This document shows positions 1 to 4,991 of a stretch of DNA of 5,026 bases, in pieces (the first letter of the stretch is position 1; each line of letters opens with the position of its first letter). The position numbers and the translations under genes are program-made. The stretch lies in NCBI GenBank assembly GCA_002394235.1, contig DGTF01000064.1, positions 7,245-12,270 of the forward strand, in the 5' to 3' direction. The notes under the pieces are model-generated. The model made no database searches. It worked only from the letters and a program-made list of their open reading frames with translations, and had not been told where the DNA came from. This DNA comes from Eubacterium sp. UBA4343. GTDB taxonomy: Bacteria; Bacillota; Clostridia; Lachnospirales; Lachnospiraceae.

Positions 1-15
1 GGCTCACTGTTCGCG

Positions 16-52
16 TAAATTAAAGCCGCACCGTTCCGGAGAACGATGCGGC
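16..52 (-). terminator. Intrinsic terminator after the sensor kinase gene
   Basis: A 12-position inverted repeat (25-36 with 41-52) lies 12 bases beyond the kinase stop codon. Read on the minus strand, all 12 positions pair: the single irregular position (31/46) becomes a G-U wobble, the loop is UCCG closed by C-G (a UNCG-type stable tetraloop), and the tail is TTTAATTTA. Read on the plus strand, the same position is a C-A mismatch and the loop is CGGA, but a run of six T lies at 57-62. The minus reading fits best; it may also stop transcripts arriving from the left (inference). Confidence 0.65.
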
Positions 53-64
53 GATGTTTTTTCT

Positions 65-1525
65 TCAAATCTCAACTTTGCTTTCCAGCGTGAAGGAGAA
101 GGCCACGCCATTCTTGTAGTTGGTGGCCCAGCATTTCTGCTGATGCGCATCCATGATCGCCTTCACGATGGACAGACCTATTCCGCTGCCGCCGTAGGCT
201 CTGGTTCTTGCCTTATCCACCTTATAGAACTTCTCCCAAATTTTGTCGAGCGACTCCTCAGGTATCGGCTTCCCGCTGTTGAACACCGTGGTTGTAACGA
301 TCCCGTCCTTCTCGGTGCAGGAGATTTCTATTCTGTCGTCACCCTCCAGATGATTCAGCGCGTTGGTCAGATAGTTGGTAATCACTTCCTCGATCTTGAA
401 CTCATCACCCCAGACATAAATCGGAGCCTTCGCGTTCAGGATAATCCGCGCCTTCTTCTGCTCGATCATCAGCTTCTCATGCGCCACGGCTCCGTTTATC
501 AGCTCGACGAGCTCAAACCGCTCCATGCTGAGCTGGTCATTGCCGTTCTCCAGCTGGTTCAGTGTCAGAAGCTGGCGCACCATATGGTTCATCTTCTTGG
601 ATTCGTCGATGATGACATCGCAGTAGAAATCCCGGCTCTCCGGATCGTCATTGACATTATCCTTCAGTCCTTCCGCATATCCCTGAATCAGCGCGATCGG
701 CGTCTTCAGTTCATGGGACACATTTCCCAGGAATTCCTTCCGCATCTCATCGATCTGAATTTTTTCCGCGATATCTCTCTCCAGTCTGGCATTTGCGCTC
801 TTCAGATCGCTGACCGCTGTCTCGAGTTTATCCGACATCACGTTGAAGTTTTTCCCCAGCTCTCCGATCTCATCTTCTCCGCCGCTGGTATAATGTGCGT
901 CAAAATCAAGATCCGCCATTCGCTTGGACAGGCTGTTCAACTCCAGGATCGGCTCTACAATCCGCTTTGTGACAAACCAGATGCTGATCGCGCCGATGAC
1001 AATTGCCAGGAAGCCAAGGTACAGATAATAGCGGACAGAGATCTGCGCGGCCTCGGCGATGCTCTGCGCCGGAGTCAGCACCAGATAGTAGTCGCCGTTT
1101 TCCAGCGTTCCATACAGCTCCAGATACTCAATGCCGGCAAAACGGTCCTGAATCCGGATGACCGAATACTTCTCTGTCTCCTTTACCTTCGCGTAATTCC
1201 CCTCTTCCTTCCCCATGATCACGCCGAAAAGGCGTCCCGACATGGTCGAGGAATTCCTTGAATTGGTATCCAGAACACGCGAAATATTCGCGTCGGTGAT
1301 TCCGTACGTCAGATTGTTGATATTGGCGAATTTATTAAAGGATTCCGGCATGGTGTCGCTGTCCGCCTCATTCGCCATGTTGTAGCTGTCCACCAGCTTA
1401 TTCATCTTGACGCGCATATAATAGCCGTCAACAAAAAAATACTCGAACACACCGATCATCGCTATGAACATAGCCATGATCAGGATAAAAGTCAGGGCGA
1501 TCCTCTTCCTCAGTGATTTCTTCAT
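65..1525 (-). CDS. Membrane sensor histidine kinase (HAMP, HisKA, HATPase) of a two-component system
   Basis: This 486-residue kinase senses an unknown signal, autophosphorylates on histidine and passes the phosphate to the regulator encoded just upstream. Seen in order: a basic N-terminus and first membrane helix (about 9-32); an extracellular region of about 130 residues with no motif I recognise; a second membrane helix (about 166-186); a HAMP linker (about 187-240) and coiled coil; the HisKA H-box NVSHELKTP with phospho-acceptor His271; an N-box around NYLTNALNH (384-392); a G1-like box VFNSG (414-418); an F-box IWEKFYKV (429-436); and a G2 box GGSGIGLSI (445-453). G1 has Asn416 where Asp is usual. 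The start codon directly follows the regulator's TAA with no strong ribosome site, so translational coupling is likely. The overall type resembles VanS/PhoR-like kinases of Firmicutes. The ligand cannot be told from sequence. Confidence 0.95.
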   Translation of the reverse strand: MKKSLRKRIALTFILIMAMFIAMIGVFEYFFVDGYYMRVKMNKLVDSYNMANEADSDTMPESFNKFANINNLTYGITDANISRVLDTNSRNSSTMSGRLFGVIMGKEEGNYAKVKETEKYSVIRIQDRFAGIEYLELYGTLENGDYYLVLTPAQSIAEAAQISVRYYLYLGFLAIVIGAISIWFVTKRIVEPILELNSLSKRMADLDFDAHYTSGGEDEIGELGKNFNVMSDKLETAVSDLKSANARLERDIAEKIQIDEMRKEFLGNVSHELKTPIALIQGYAEGLKDNVNDDPESRDFYCDVIIDESKKMNHMVRQLLTLNQLENGNDQLSMERFELVELINGAVAHEKLMIEQKKARIILNAKAPIYVWGDEFKIEEVITNYLTNALNHLEGDDRIEISCTEKDGIVTTTVFNSGKPIPEESLDKIWEKFYKVDKARTRAYGGSGIGLSIVKAIMDAHQQKCWATNYKNGVAFSFTLESKVEI

Positions 1526-2209
1526 TTATTCGTTATCCACTTCAAACTTGTATCCCATTCCCCAGATGGTCTTAATATAGTTGCCCTTGCTCCCCATCTT
1601 GCTCCTCAGCTTCTTCACATGCGTATCAATCGTCCGCGCGTCGCCGAAATAATCATAGTTCCACACATTGTTCAGAATCTTCTCCCGGGACAGCGCAATT
1701 CCCTGATTCTCGAGAAAATATGTGAGCAGCTCAAATTCCTTGAAGCTCAGCTCGATGGGCTGTCCGTTCACAGAAGCCTGGTGGGCAGATTTGTTGATCT
1801 CGATTCCGCCCGCCTCCAGAATATCGTTCTGGTTCATCTTATTCGTTCTGCGGAGGATCGCCTCGACCCTCGCCACCAGAATCTTCGGGCTGAAGGGCTT
1901 GGAGATATACTCGTCAACCCCGAGATCAAAGCCCAGAAGCTCGTCTCTCTCATCGCCTCTCGCTGTCAGCATGATGATCGGTACCTTTGATTCCTTCCTG
2001 ATCTCGCGGCAGACCTGCCATCCGTCCATCTTCGGCATCATGACATCCAGCAGGATCAGCGCAATATCCTTATCCTCATAAAATTTGCTCAGAGCCTCTT
2101 CCCCGTCTGCAGCCTCAATGACATTAAAATTATCTTTTACAAGGAAATCTCTGACCAGCTTTCTCATCCTCGCTTCATCATCAACTACCATTACCTTTAG
2201 TTTATCCAT
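1526..2209 (-). CDS. OmpR/PhoB-family response regulator, partner of the adjacent kinase
   Basis: A 227-residue cytoplasmic transcription factor, the usual length for the family. The receiver domain (about 4-120) has the acidic pair Asp10/Asp11, phospho-acceptor Asp55 in LLDVMMPKMDG, Thr82 in MLTARGD, and Lys104 in YISKPFSP. A winged-helix DNA-binding domain (about 130-225) follows, with the recognition-helix region RTIDTHVKKLRSKM (192-205) and the C-terminal wing IKTIWGMGYKF. The ATG is preceded by AAGGAG (2219-2224) at a 9-base spacing, which supports this start. The stop TAA is followed at once by the kinase ATG, so both come from one mRNA. Phosphorylation by the kinase should promote dimerisation and DNA binding (family knowledge). 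Autoregulation is common in such operons, but I could not identify a regulator binding site with certainty. Confidence 0.96.
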   Translation of the reverse strand: MDKLKVMVVDDEARMRKLVRDFLVKDNFNVIEAADGEEALSKFYEDKDIALILLDVMMPKMDGWQVCREIRKESKVPIIMLTARGDERDELLGFDLGVDEYISKPFSPKILVARVEAILRRTNKMNQNDILEAGGIEINKSAHQASVNGQPIELSFKEFELLTYFLENQGIALSREKILNNVWNYDYFGDARTIDTHVKKLRSKMGSKGNYIKTIWGMGYKFEVDNE

Positions 2210-2222
2210 ATCCCATTTCTCC

Positions 2223-2323
2223 TTATCTGATGCAATTCAGGGATGACCTTCTCATGCAATGCAGCGCATTATTCCGCCACTTATTATCTGATCAAATATA
2301 ACACAACCGGTGCCCGCAATGCA
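2223..2323. repeat. Two imperfect copies of a ~60-bp leader segment upstream of the response regulator
   Basis: TTATCTGAT occurs at 2223-2231 and 2284-2292 (61 bases apart), and GCAATGCA at 2256-2263 and 2316-2323 (60 bases apart). The order and near-constant spacing suggest an old tandem duplication or paired protein sites. A related TCTGATCAG lies at 2354-2362. The first GCAATGCA overlaps a small palindrome (AATGC-AGC-GCATT, 2258-2270). The repeats lie between the candidate promoter and the regulator start, in the likely leader. Confidence 0.4.
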
Positions 2324-2389
2324 TGTCATTCTTTTTTGAAACAAACACCTGCTTCTGATCAGCTGTTCTGTGCTTATAGTACACATCCG

Positions 2390-2417
2390 ATTTTATTATA
2401 GGGAGACATTGTGTAAA
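2390..2417 (-). promoter_or_regulatory. Candidate sigma-A promoter for the two-component operon
   Basis: Read on the minus strand, TTTACA (2412-2417) and TAAAAT (2390-2395) are separated by 16 bases; each matches the consensus at five of six positions. A perfect TATAAT (2395-2400) overlaps the same spot but lacks a good -35 at normal spacing. Transcription would begin near 2383 and give a regulator leader of about 170 bases. The site lies inside the gap after the glycosyltransferase, so the two-component genes need not depend on read-through from it. Confidence 0.45.
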
Positions 2418-2454
2418 AACTGTGATAAGTCGCAGAGCAAATGATTGTCTCCAT

Positions 2455-3171
2455 TCAGCCTGTATATTTCCGGAACATTCTGAAGTCCTTCCGCGCCTGC
2501 CAGCCGATCTTTATTATTTTCTTTACGTTTATGGAATTCTTTCCTCCCTGACGCGCTTTGAACGTAATCGGAATGAACATCACCCTTTTGTGAAAGCAGA
2601 CGCCAAAGGTTGTCAGCATAACATTCGGAAGATTGTAGTTCTCAGGCATCATCGGAAGAAATTCCTCAAGATAAGCTCTTCTCATAAGACGGAACGGCGC
2701 ATTCGAATCCGGAACAGACACCCTGAAATAATGCTTCAGAATCCGGCAGAGCACCTTCTCAACAAATGCCCGGTTTTTCCCGTCTCCGCGCTTTGTGCGG
2801 TTCCCGAAGATGGCATCGAAAGATTCCCGCTGCTCCCAGAATGCTTCGAATTCTGCAGGATCTGTCTGCCTGTCCGAATCCGTCTGGAAGATATAATCCG
2901 CTTTCTGATTAACCGCGTACCTGTACGCAAATAAAACAGCCGATCCATGTCCGCCGTTCGGCTTCGTCAGAGGCTGCAGAAGAGGCAGGTCCGCGGAAAG
3001 CTCCTGCAGAATCTCATAGGTATCGTCCCGACTCCCGTCATTTACGACCACCAGTCGTGATTTTTGCCCCGCGCTGTGTCTCTCTACAACCGGGTACCAG
3101 TCACTGACCAGCTGTCTGATATTTTCTGACTCATTGTACGCCGGCACAACAATAAAAAGTACGTCATCCAT
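2455..3171 (-). CDS. Family 2 (GT-A fold) glycosyltransferase, polyprenyl-phosphate sugar synthase-like, without membrane helices
   Basis: A 238-residue inverting glycosyltransferase that should move a sugar from a nucleotide sugar to a lipid or glycan acceptor; donor and acceptor cannot be read from sequence. Numbering from the chosen start: the nucleotide-binding strand VVPAYNE (8-14), VVVNDGSRDDT (41-51), the metal-binding DSD (98-100) within TDSDRQTDP, the acceptor-side motif DSNAPFRLMRR (155-165), and a basic RQGGKNSIN loop (207-215). The layout matches DPM1-like/polyprenyl-phosphate glycosyltransferases. There is no C-terminal membrane segment, so it probably works at the membrane face or with a separate partner, and no GtrA-like partner is visible here. 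I chose the ATG at 3171 because GGGGAG (3179-3184) sits 7 bases before it; an in-frame ATG at 3186 would add five residues but lies upstream of that ribosome site. The gene is divergent from azlC. A cell-envelope glycan role is inferred. Confidence 0.9.
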   Translation of the reverse strand: MDDVLFIVVPAYNESENIRQLVSDWYPVVERHSAGQKSRLVVVNDGSRDDTYEILQELSADLPLLQPLTKPNGGHGSAVLFAYRYAVNQKADYIFQTDSDRQTDPAEFEAFWEQRESFDAIFGNRTKRGDGKNRAFVEKVLCRILKHYFRVSVPDSNAPFRLMRRAYLEEFLPMMPENYNLPNVMLTTFGVCFHKRVMFIPITFKARQGGKNSINVKKIIKIGWQARKDFRMFRKYTG

Positions 3172-3178
3172 CTTCTTT

Positions 3179-3184
3179 CTCCCC
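3179..3184 (-). promoter_or_regulatory. Ribosome binding site that fixes the glycosyltransferase start
   Basis: GGGGAG on the minus strand, 7 bases before the ATG at 3169-3171. It lies downstream of the alternative ATG at 3184-3186, which has no purine-rich site before it, so the inner ATG is preferred. Confidence 0.75.
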
Positions 3185-3188
3185 ATCC

Positions 3189-3204
3189 GTGTGAAGTCTC
3201 ACAC
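3189..3204 (-). promoter_or_regulatory. Hairpin beside the glycosyltransferase ribosome site
   Basis: GTGTGA and TCACAC form a perfect 6-bp stem with a 4-base loop, ending only 4 bases before the GGGGAG site at 3179-3184. In the glycosyltransferase mRNA this stem would sit directly 5' of the ribosome site. It could also be a DNA operator. No regulator is identified. Confidence 0.4.
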
Positions 3205-3220
3205 AGCCAAAGCCGCAAGA

Positions 3221-3232
3221 ATGCCGCGGCAT
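3221..3232. repeat. Perfect 12-bp palindrome ATGCCGCGGCAT
   Basis: A self-complementary 12-mer between the candidate glycosyltransferase promoter and its start codon. It could be a site for a dimeric repressor, or a small RNA stem. Its position downstream of the predicted transcription start would suit a roadblock-type operator (inference). Confidence 0.4.
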
Positions 3233-3328
3233 GATATTCAAAACAGCCTCCGGGATTCCGGCCTGCATCAATGTTCTTTCCTTCAAAATCAGCCGGCACA
3301 CTCCCAGTCATTACCGATAATCAGTTAT

Positions 3329-3357
3329 AGCATAACGGAATCCGGCGGTCCTATCAA
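3329..3357 (-). promoter_or_regulatory. Candidate promoter for the glycosyltransferase
   Basis: On the minus strand, TTGATA (3352-3357, five of six consensus bases) and TATGCT (3329-3334, four of six) are 17 bases apart. An overlapping extended -10, TGC followed by TATAAC (3324-3332), strengthens the case for initiation here. The leader to the ATG at 3171 would be about 150 bases. Confidence 0.4.
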
Positions 3358-3411
3358 TACCTGAATCTTCCCACGGGCCGGAGTTCCGCCCCATTGCCAC
3401 GGATCCGGTCG

Positions 3412-3440
3412 TTTGCATTTTTTATGGAATCCTGTATACT
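3412..3440 (+). promoter_or_regulatory. Candidate promoter for azlCD
   Basis: TTTGCA (3412-3417, four of six) and TATACT (3435-3440, five of six) are spaced by 17 bases. Transcription would start near 3447, giving an azlC leader of about 220 bases that contains both 32-bp repeats. An 8-bp palindrome, CGGATCCG (3400-3407), lies 4 bases upstream of the -35. Confidence 0.5.
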
Positions 3441-3487
3441 GAATTACGCGAATTACGAGAAAAGCATGGCTGTCCAACACCAGCCCG

Positions 3488-3519
3488 CTTTAAGTATTCT
3501 GTAGCGCGGACAGAGCCCG
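3488..3519 (+). repeat. 32-bp leader repeat, copy 1, with hairpin
   Basis: Identical to 3558-3589 except A3503 versus G3573. Within it, TTCTGT (3497-3502) pairs with ACAGAG (3510-3515), giving a 6-bp stem (one G-U) around a 7-base loop AGCGCGG. The loop's GCGG (3506-3509) can pair with CCGC just downstream (3517-3520), so a compact pseudoknot is possible. It lies inside the likely azlC leader. Confidence 0.8.
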
Positions 3520-3557
3520 CCCATGAACTGTGAGCGTACGGGATTTCGCGAGGTCAC

Positions 3558-3589
3558 CTTTAAGTATTCTGTGGCGCGGACAGAGCCCG
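3558..3589 (+). repeat. 32-bp leader repeat, copy 2, with hairpin
   Basis: The second copy starts exactly 70 bases after the first, with 31 of 32 bases the same; the flanks are not similar. Stem TTCTGT/ACAGAG (3567-3572 with 3580-3585), loop GGCGCGG. The loop contains self-complementary GCGC, as in copy 1, so loop-loop contact between copies is conceivable. Downstream, CCGGAC (3587-3592) can pair with GTCCGG (3612-3617) around a U-rich loop. Confidence 0.8.
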
Positions 3590-3665
3590 GACCGCTGTTG
3601 TTCTTTGTTTTGTCCGGTATTTATCCTTCATTCATTACATTCTTCTTGTTTTCGGAGCAGTCCTT

Positions 3666-4568
3666 ATGAACGACATCAAAAATTCTCACAGCGCTATCCG
3701 TTCCGCTTTTCCTCATACCATACCGGTAATGGCGGGCTATATCTTTCTCGGGATCACCTACGGCATTCTCATGCGGACATCTGGCTTTCCCTGGTGGTAT
3801 CCGACTCTGACGGCGCTGATTGTCTATACCGGGTCTATGGAGTTCCTTCTGGTCTCCATGCTTCTATCTGCCTTCCATCCCCTGTCCGTCTTTGTCACGG
3901 CAATCATGGTCGGTGCCCGCCACCTGTTCTACGGAATCTCCCTTCTCAAAACTTACCGGAACGTCGGCTGGAAAAAGTTTTATCTCATTTACACCACCAG
4001 CGATGAAACCTTTTCCGTCATCTATACCACTCCTGCTCCGGAAGGCATAGACCGCGGCAGCTTCTATTTCTGGATTTCATTTCTGGATCAGATGTACTGG
4101 ACACTTGGGACGACTCTGGGAGGCCTTCTGGGAGGTCTCATTACCTTTGATGTCGAAGGTCTTGATTTTGTCATGACTGCCATGTTTGTTGTGATTCTGA
4201 TGAATCAGTGGATGAAGGACGGCACGCGTATGAAAACCCTGATAAAGGATCATATTCCCGAGCTGATCGGCATTCTCGGCTCCGTGGTGTCCCTGATCAT
4301 CTTTGGCGCGGATCATTTCATCATTCCCGCCATGATGCTCATACTGGCACTTCTCATGAGCTTCCGCAGATTTCTGGATCCGTCCGGTGCTCCTGCTGAA
4401 CTGCAAAAAACAGCGACACGTACAGACACAGGCACAGACACAGCAACGACAAGTATAGAAGCATCAGACACAAGCAAAGACACAGTAAAGACAGGAATAG
4501 TCACAGCAGGCACAAGTACAGACACAGCAAAGACAGGAATAGTCACGAAGGAGGAACGCCATGACTGA
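3666..4568 (+). CDS. azlC: AzlC-family large subunit of a branched-chain amino acid exporter, with an extra repeat tail
   Basis: With AzlD this membrane protein should export branched-chain amino acids or analogues such as azaleucine (known for the AzlCD/YgaZH family; the substrate here is inferred). The first ~236 residues are a complete AzlC domain: helix-rich segments with PVMAGYIFLGITYGIL (20-35), YTGSMEFLLV (54-63), VGARHLFYGISL (82-93), TSDETFSVIY (111-120), WTLGTTLGGLLGG (145-157) and several further hydrophobic helices up to about 235. Residues ~237-300 are extra: a hydrophilic Thr/Asp/Ala-rich tail built of short repeats, whereas family members as I recall them end near 230-255 residues. 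The ATG has GGAG (3654-3657) 8 bases upstream. The gene's end overlaps azlD by 8 bases, so the two are co-translated. The tail DNA is nearly T-free on this strand, unlike the rest of the gene, which suggests local repeat expansion. The tail should be cytoplasmic or surface-exposed and dispensable for transport (inference). Confidence 0.93.
   Translation: MNDIKNSHSAIRSAFPHTIPVMAGYIFLGITYGILMRTSGFPWWYPTLTALIVYTGSMEFLLVSMLLSAFHPLSVFVTAIMVGARHLFYGISLLKTYRNVGWKKFYLIYTTSDETFSVIYTTPAPEGIDRGSFYFWISFLDQMYWTLGTTLGGLLGGLITFDVEGLDFVMTAMFVVILMNQWMKDGTRMKTLIKDHIPELIGILGSVVSLIIFGADHFIIPAMMLILALLMSFRRFLDPSGAPAELQKTATRTDTGTDTATTSIEASDTSKDTVKTGIVTAGTSTDTAKTGIVTKEERHD
4422..4546 (+). repeat. In-frame minisatellite coding the AzlC tail
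   Basis: Two nested repeats. First, ACA-GAC/ACA-GGC hexamer units (4422-4445) encode TDTGTDTA. Second, a 35-base unit at 4470-4504 recurs at 4512-4546 with three mismatches and a 42-base period (14 codons), giving TSKDTVKTGIVT and TSTDTAKTGIVT. All periods are multiples of three, so copy-number change would keep the frame and leave the azlD ribosome site intact. Confidence 0.85.
4548..4554 (+). promoter_or_regulatory. Strong ribosome binding site for azlD inside the azlC 3' end
   Basis: AAGGAGG, 6 bases before the azlD ATG, fits the 16S rRNA anti-Shine-Dalgarno sequence fully. It is encoded within the last codons of azlC, directly after the repeat tract, and fixes the azlD start at 4561. Confidence 0.85.
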
Positions 4569-4896
4569 AATGCCGCTATACCAGCAGTTCATAACCATCG
4601 GAGCTGCCGTTCTCGGCACCGTCCTGACCCGGTTTCTTCCATATATCCTGTTCCCGGAAGGGAAAAAAATCCCCCGGGTCATCAACTACCTCGGCAAGGT
4701 GCTGGCGCCTGCCGTCTTCGGCCTTCTGGTCATCTACTGCCTGCGGAATGTGAATTTCGCCGGCGCGCGCCACGGGCTCCCGGAGCTCATATCCATCGCT
4801 GTAGTCATAGCGCTCTTTGTCTGGAAGAGAGGAATGATTCTCCCTATGGCAGGCGGAACCATCTGCTATATGCTCCTGGTACATTTTGTTTTCTGA
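4561..4896 (+). CDS. azlD: AzlD-family small subunit of the branched-chain amino acid exporter
   Basis: A 111-residue membrane protein, the usual size for AzlD/YgaH. It is predicted to have about four hydrophobic segments (roughly 8-31, 42-61, 74-88, 92-110). Family signatures seen: TRFLPYILFP (23-32) after the first helix, and YLGKVLAPAVFGLLVIYCLR (43-62). It should pair with AzlC to form the active exporter at the cytoplasmic membrane. The start codon lies inside the azlC end (8-base overlap, different frame) behind a strong AAGGAGG, so tightly coupled, near-equal expression is expected. The protein is complete and ends at a TGA at 4894-4896; nothing is missing or frameshifted. Confidence 0.94.
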   Translation: MTEMPLYQQFITIGAAVLGTVLTRFLPYILFPEGKKIPRVINYLGKVLAPAVFGLLVIYCLRNVNFAGARHGLPELISIAVVIALFVWKRGMILPMAGGTICYMLLVHFVF

Positions 4897-4907
4897 CCGT
4901 GATTCTG

Positions 4908-4991
4908 ACAGCGCAGTAAAATGTACACGGCCAGTGCAGCGTAGTAAAATGGATACGGCCAGCGCAGCGTTATGAAATGAACACAGGTAAA
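4908..4991 (+). repeat. Three imperfect tandem 28-bp repeats after azlD
   Basis: Units at 4908-4935, 4936-4963 and 4964-4991. The first two agree at 23 of 28 positions, sharing CAGCG, AGTAAAATG and ACGGCCAG; the third keeps GCAGCGT and AAATG but diverges towards its end. A period of 28 is not a multiple of three, and no frame stays open through all units with a credible start, so this is non-coding. It fills the gap between the azlD stop and the hairpin at the right edge. Confidence 0.75.

Larger units (their letters stand above)
3187..3665. other. Divergent intergenic region between the glycosyltransferase and azlC
   Basis: No convincing protein gene fills this stretch. From left to right it holds: a hairpin next to the glycosyltransferase ribosome site (3189-3204); a 12-bp palindrome (3221-3232); a minus-strand candidate promoter (3329-3357); an 8-bp palindrome CGGATCCG (3400-3407) just before the plus-strand -35; a plus-strand candidate promoter (3412-3440); a tandem GAATTACG pair (3441-3448, 3450-3457); and a leader of about 220 bases with two 32-bp repeats (3488-3519, 3558-3589). 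A T-rich segment (about 3596-3652) and the azlC ribosome site GGAG (3654-3657, spacing 8) follow. Two short open frames in the leader (3466-3504 and 3523-3669) are treated as hypotheses only. Confidence 0.7.

Noticed and set aside
143..1261. Long plus-strand open frame (372 residues) opposite the sensor kinase
   Set aside because: It is antisense to a complete, motif-rich kinase gene, shows no recognisable domain and has no ribosome site. It is a by-product of codon use on the other strand.
2402..2452. GGAGACA (2402-2408) and TGTCTCC (2446-2452) as a terminator for the glycosyltransferase
   Set aside because: The arms are 7 bp but 37 bases apart with no supporting inner stem and no clear T-run, so a terminator call is not justified; it may be a weak operator or chance.
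3084..3311. Minus-strand open frame of 75 residues upstream of and overlapping the glycosyltransferase
   Set aside because: It lies in another frame over the glycosyltransferase start, lacks a ribosome site and crosses the leader hairpin and palindrome.
3336..3533. Open frame with no ATG running through the azl promoter and repeat 1 (ends ...FKYSVARTEPAHEL)
   Set aside because: There is no ATG or ribosome site, it spans the likely promoter, and about 65 codons without a stop is not rare enough at this base composition.
3586..3595. GGACCGC in the azlC leader as a T-box riboswitch signature
   Set aside because: The conserved T-box sequence (AGGGTGGNACCGCG) is not present, there is no matching terminator/antiterminator pair, and no specifier-loop architecture could be traced.
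3530..4006. Plus-strand GTG frame (158 residues) running from the leader into azlC
   Set aside because: Most of it is the wrong frame of azlC, and it has no ribosome site or domain. Only the leader part is of interest, and that is treated under the repeat.
4908..4991. 28-bp repeats as a CRISPR array
   Set aside because: The units abut each other with no unique spacers, diverge strongly and have no cas genes nearby.
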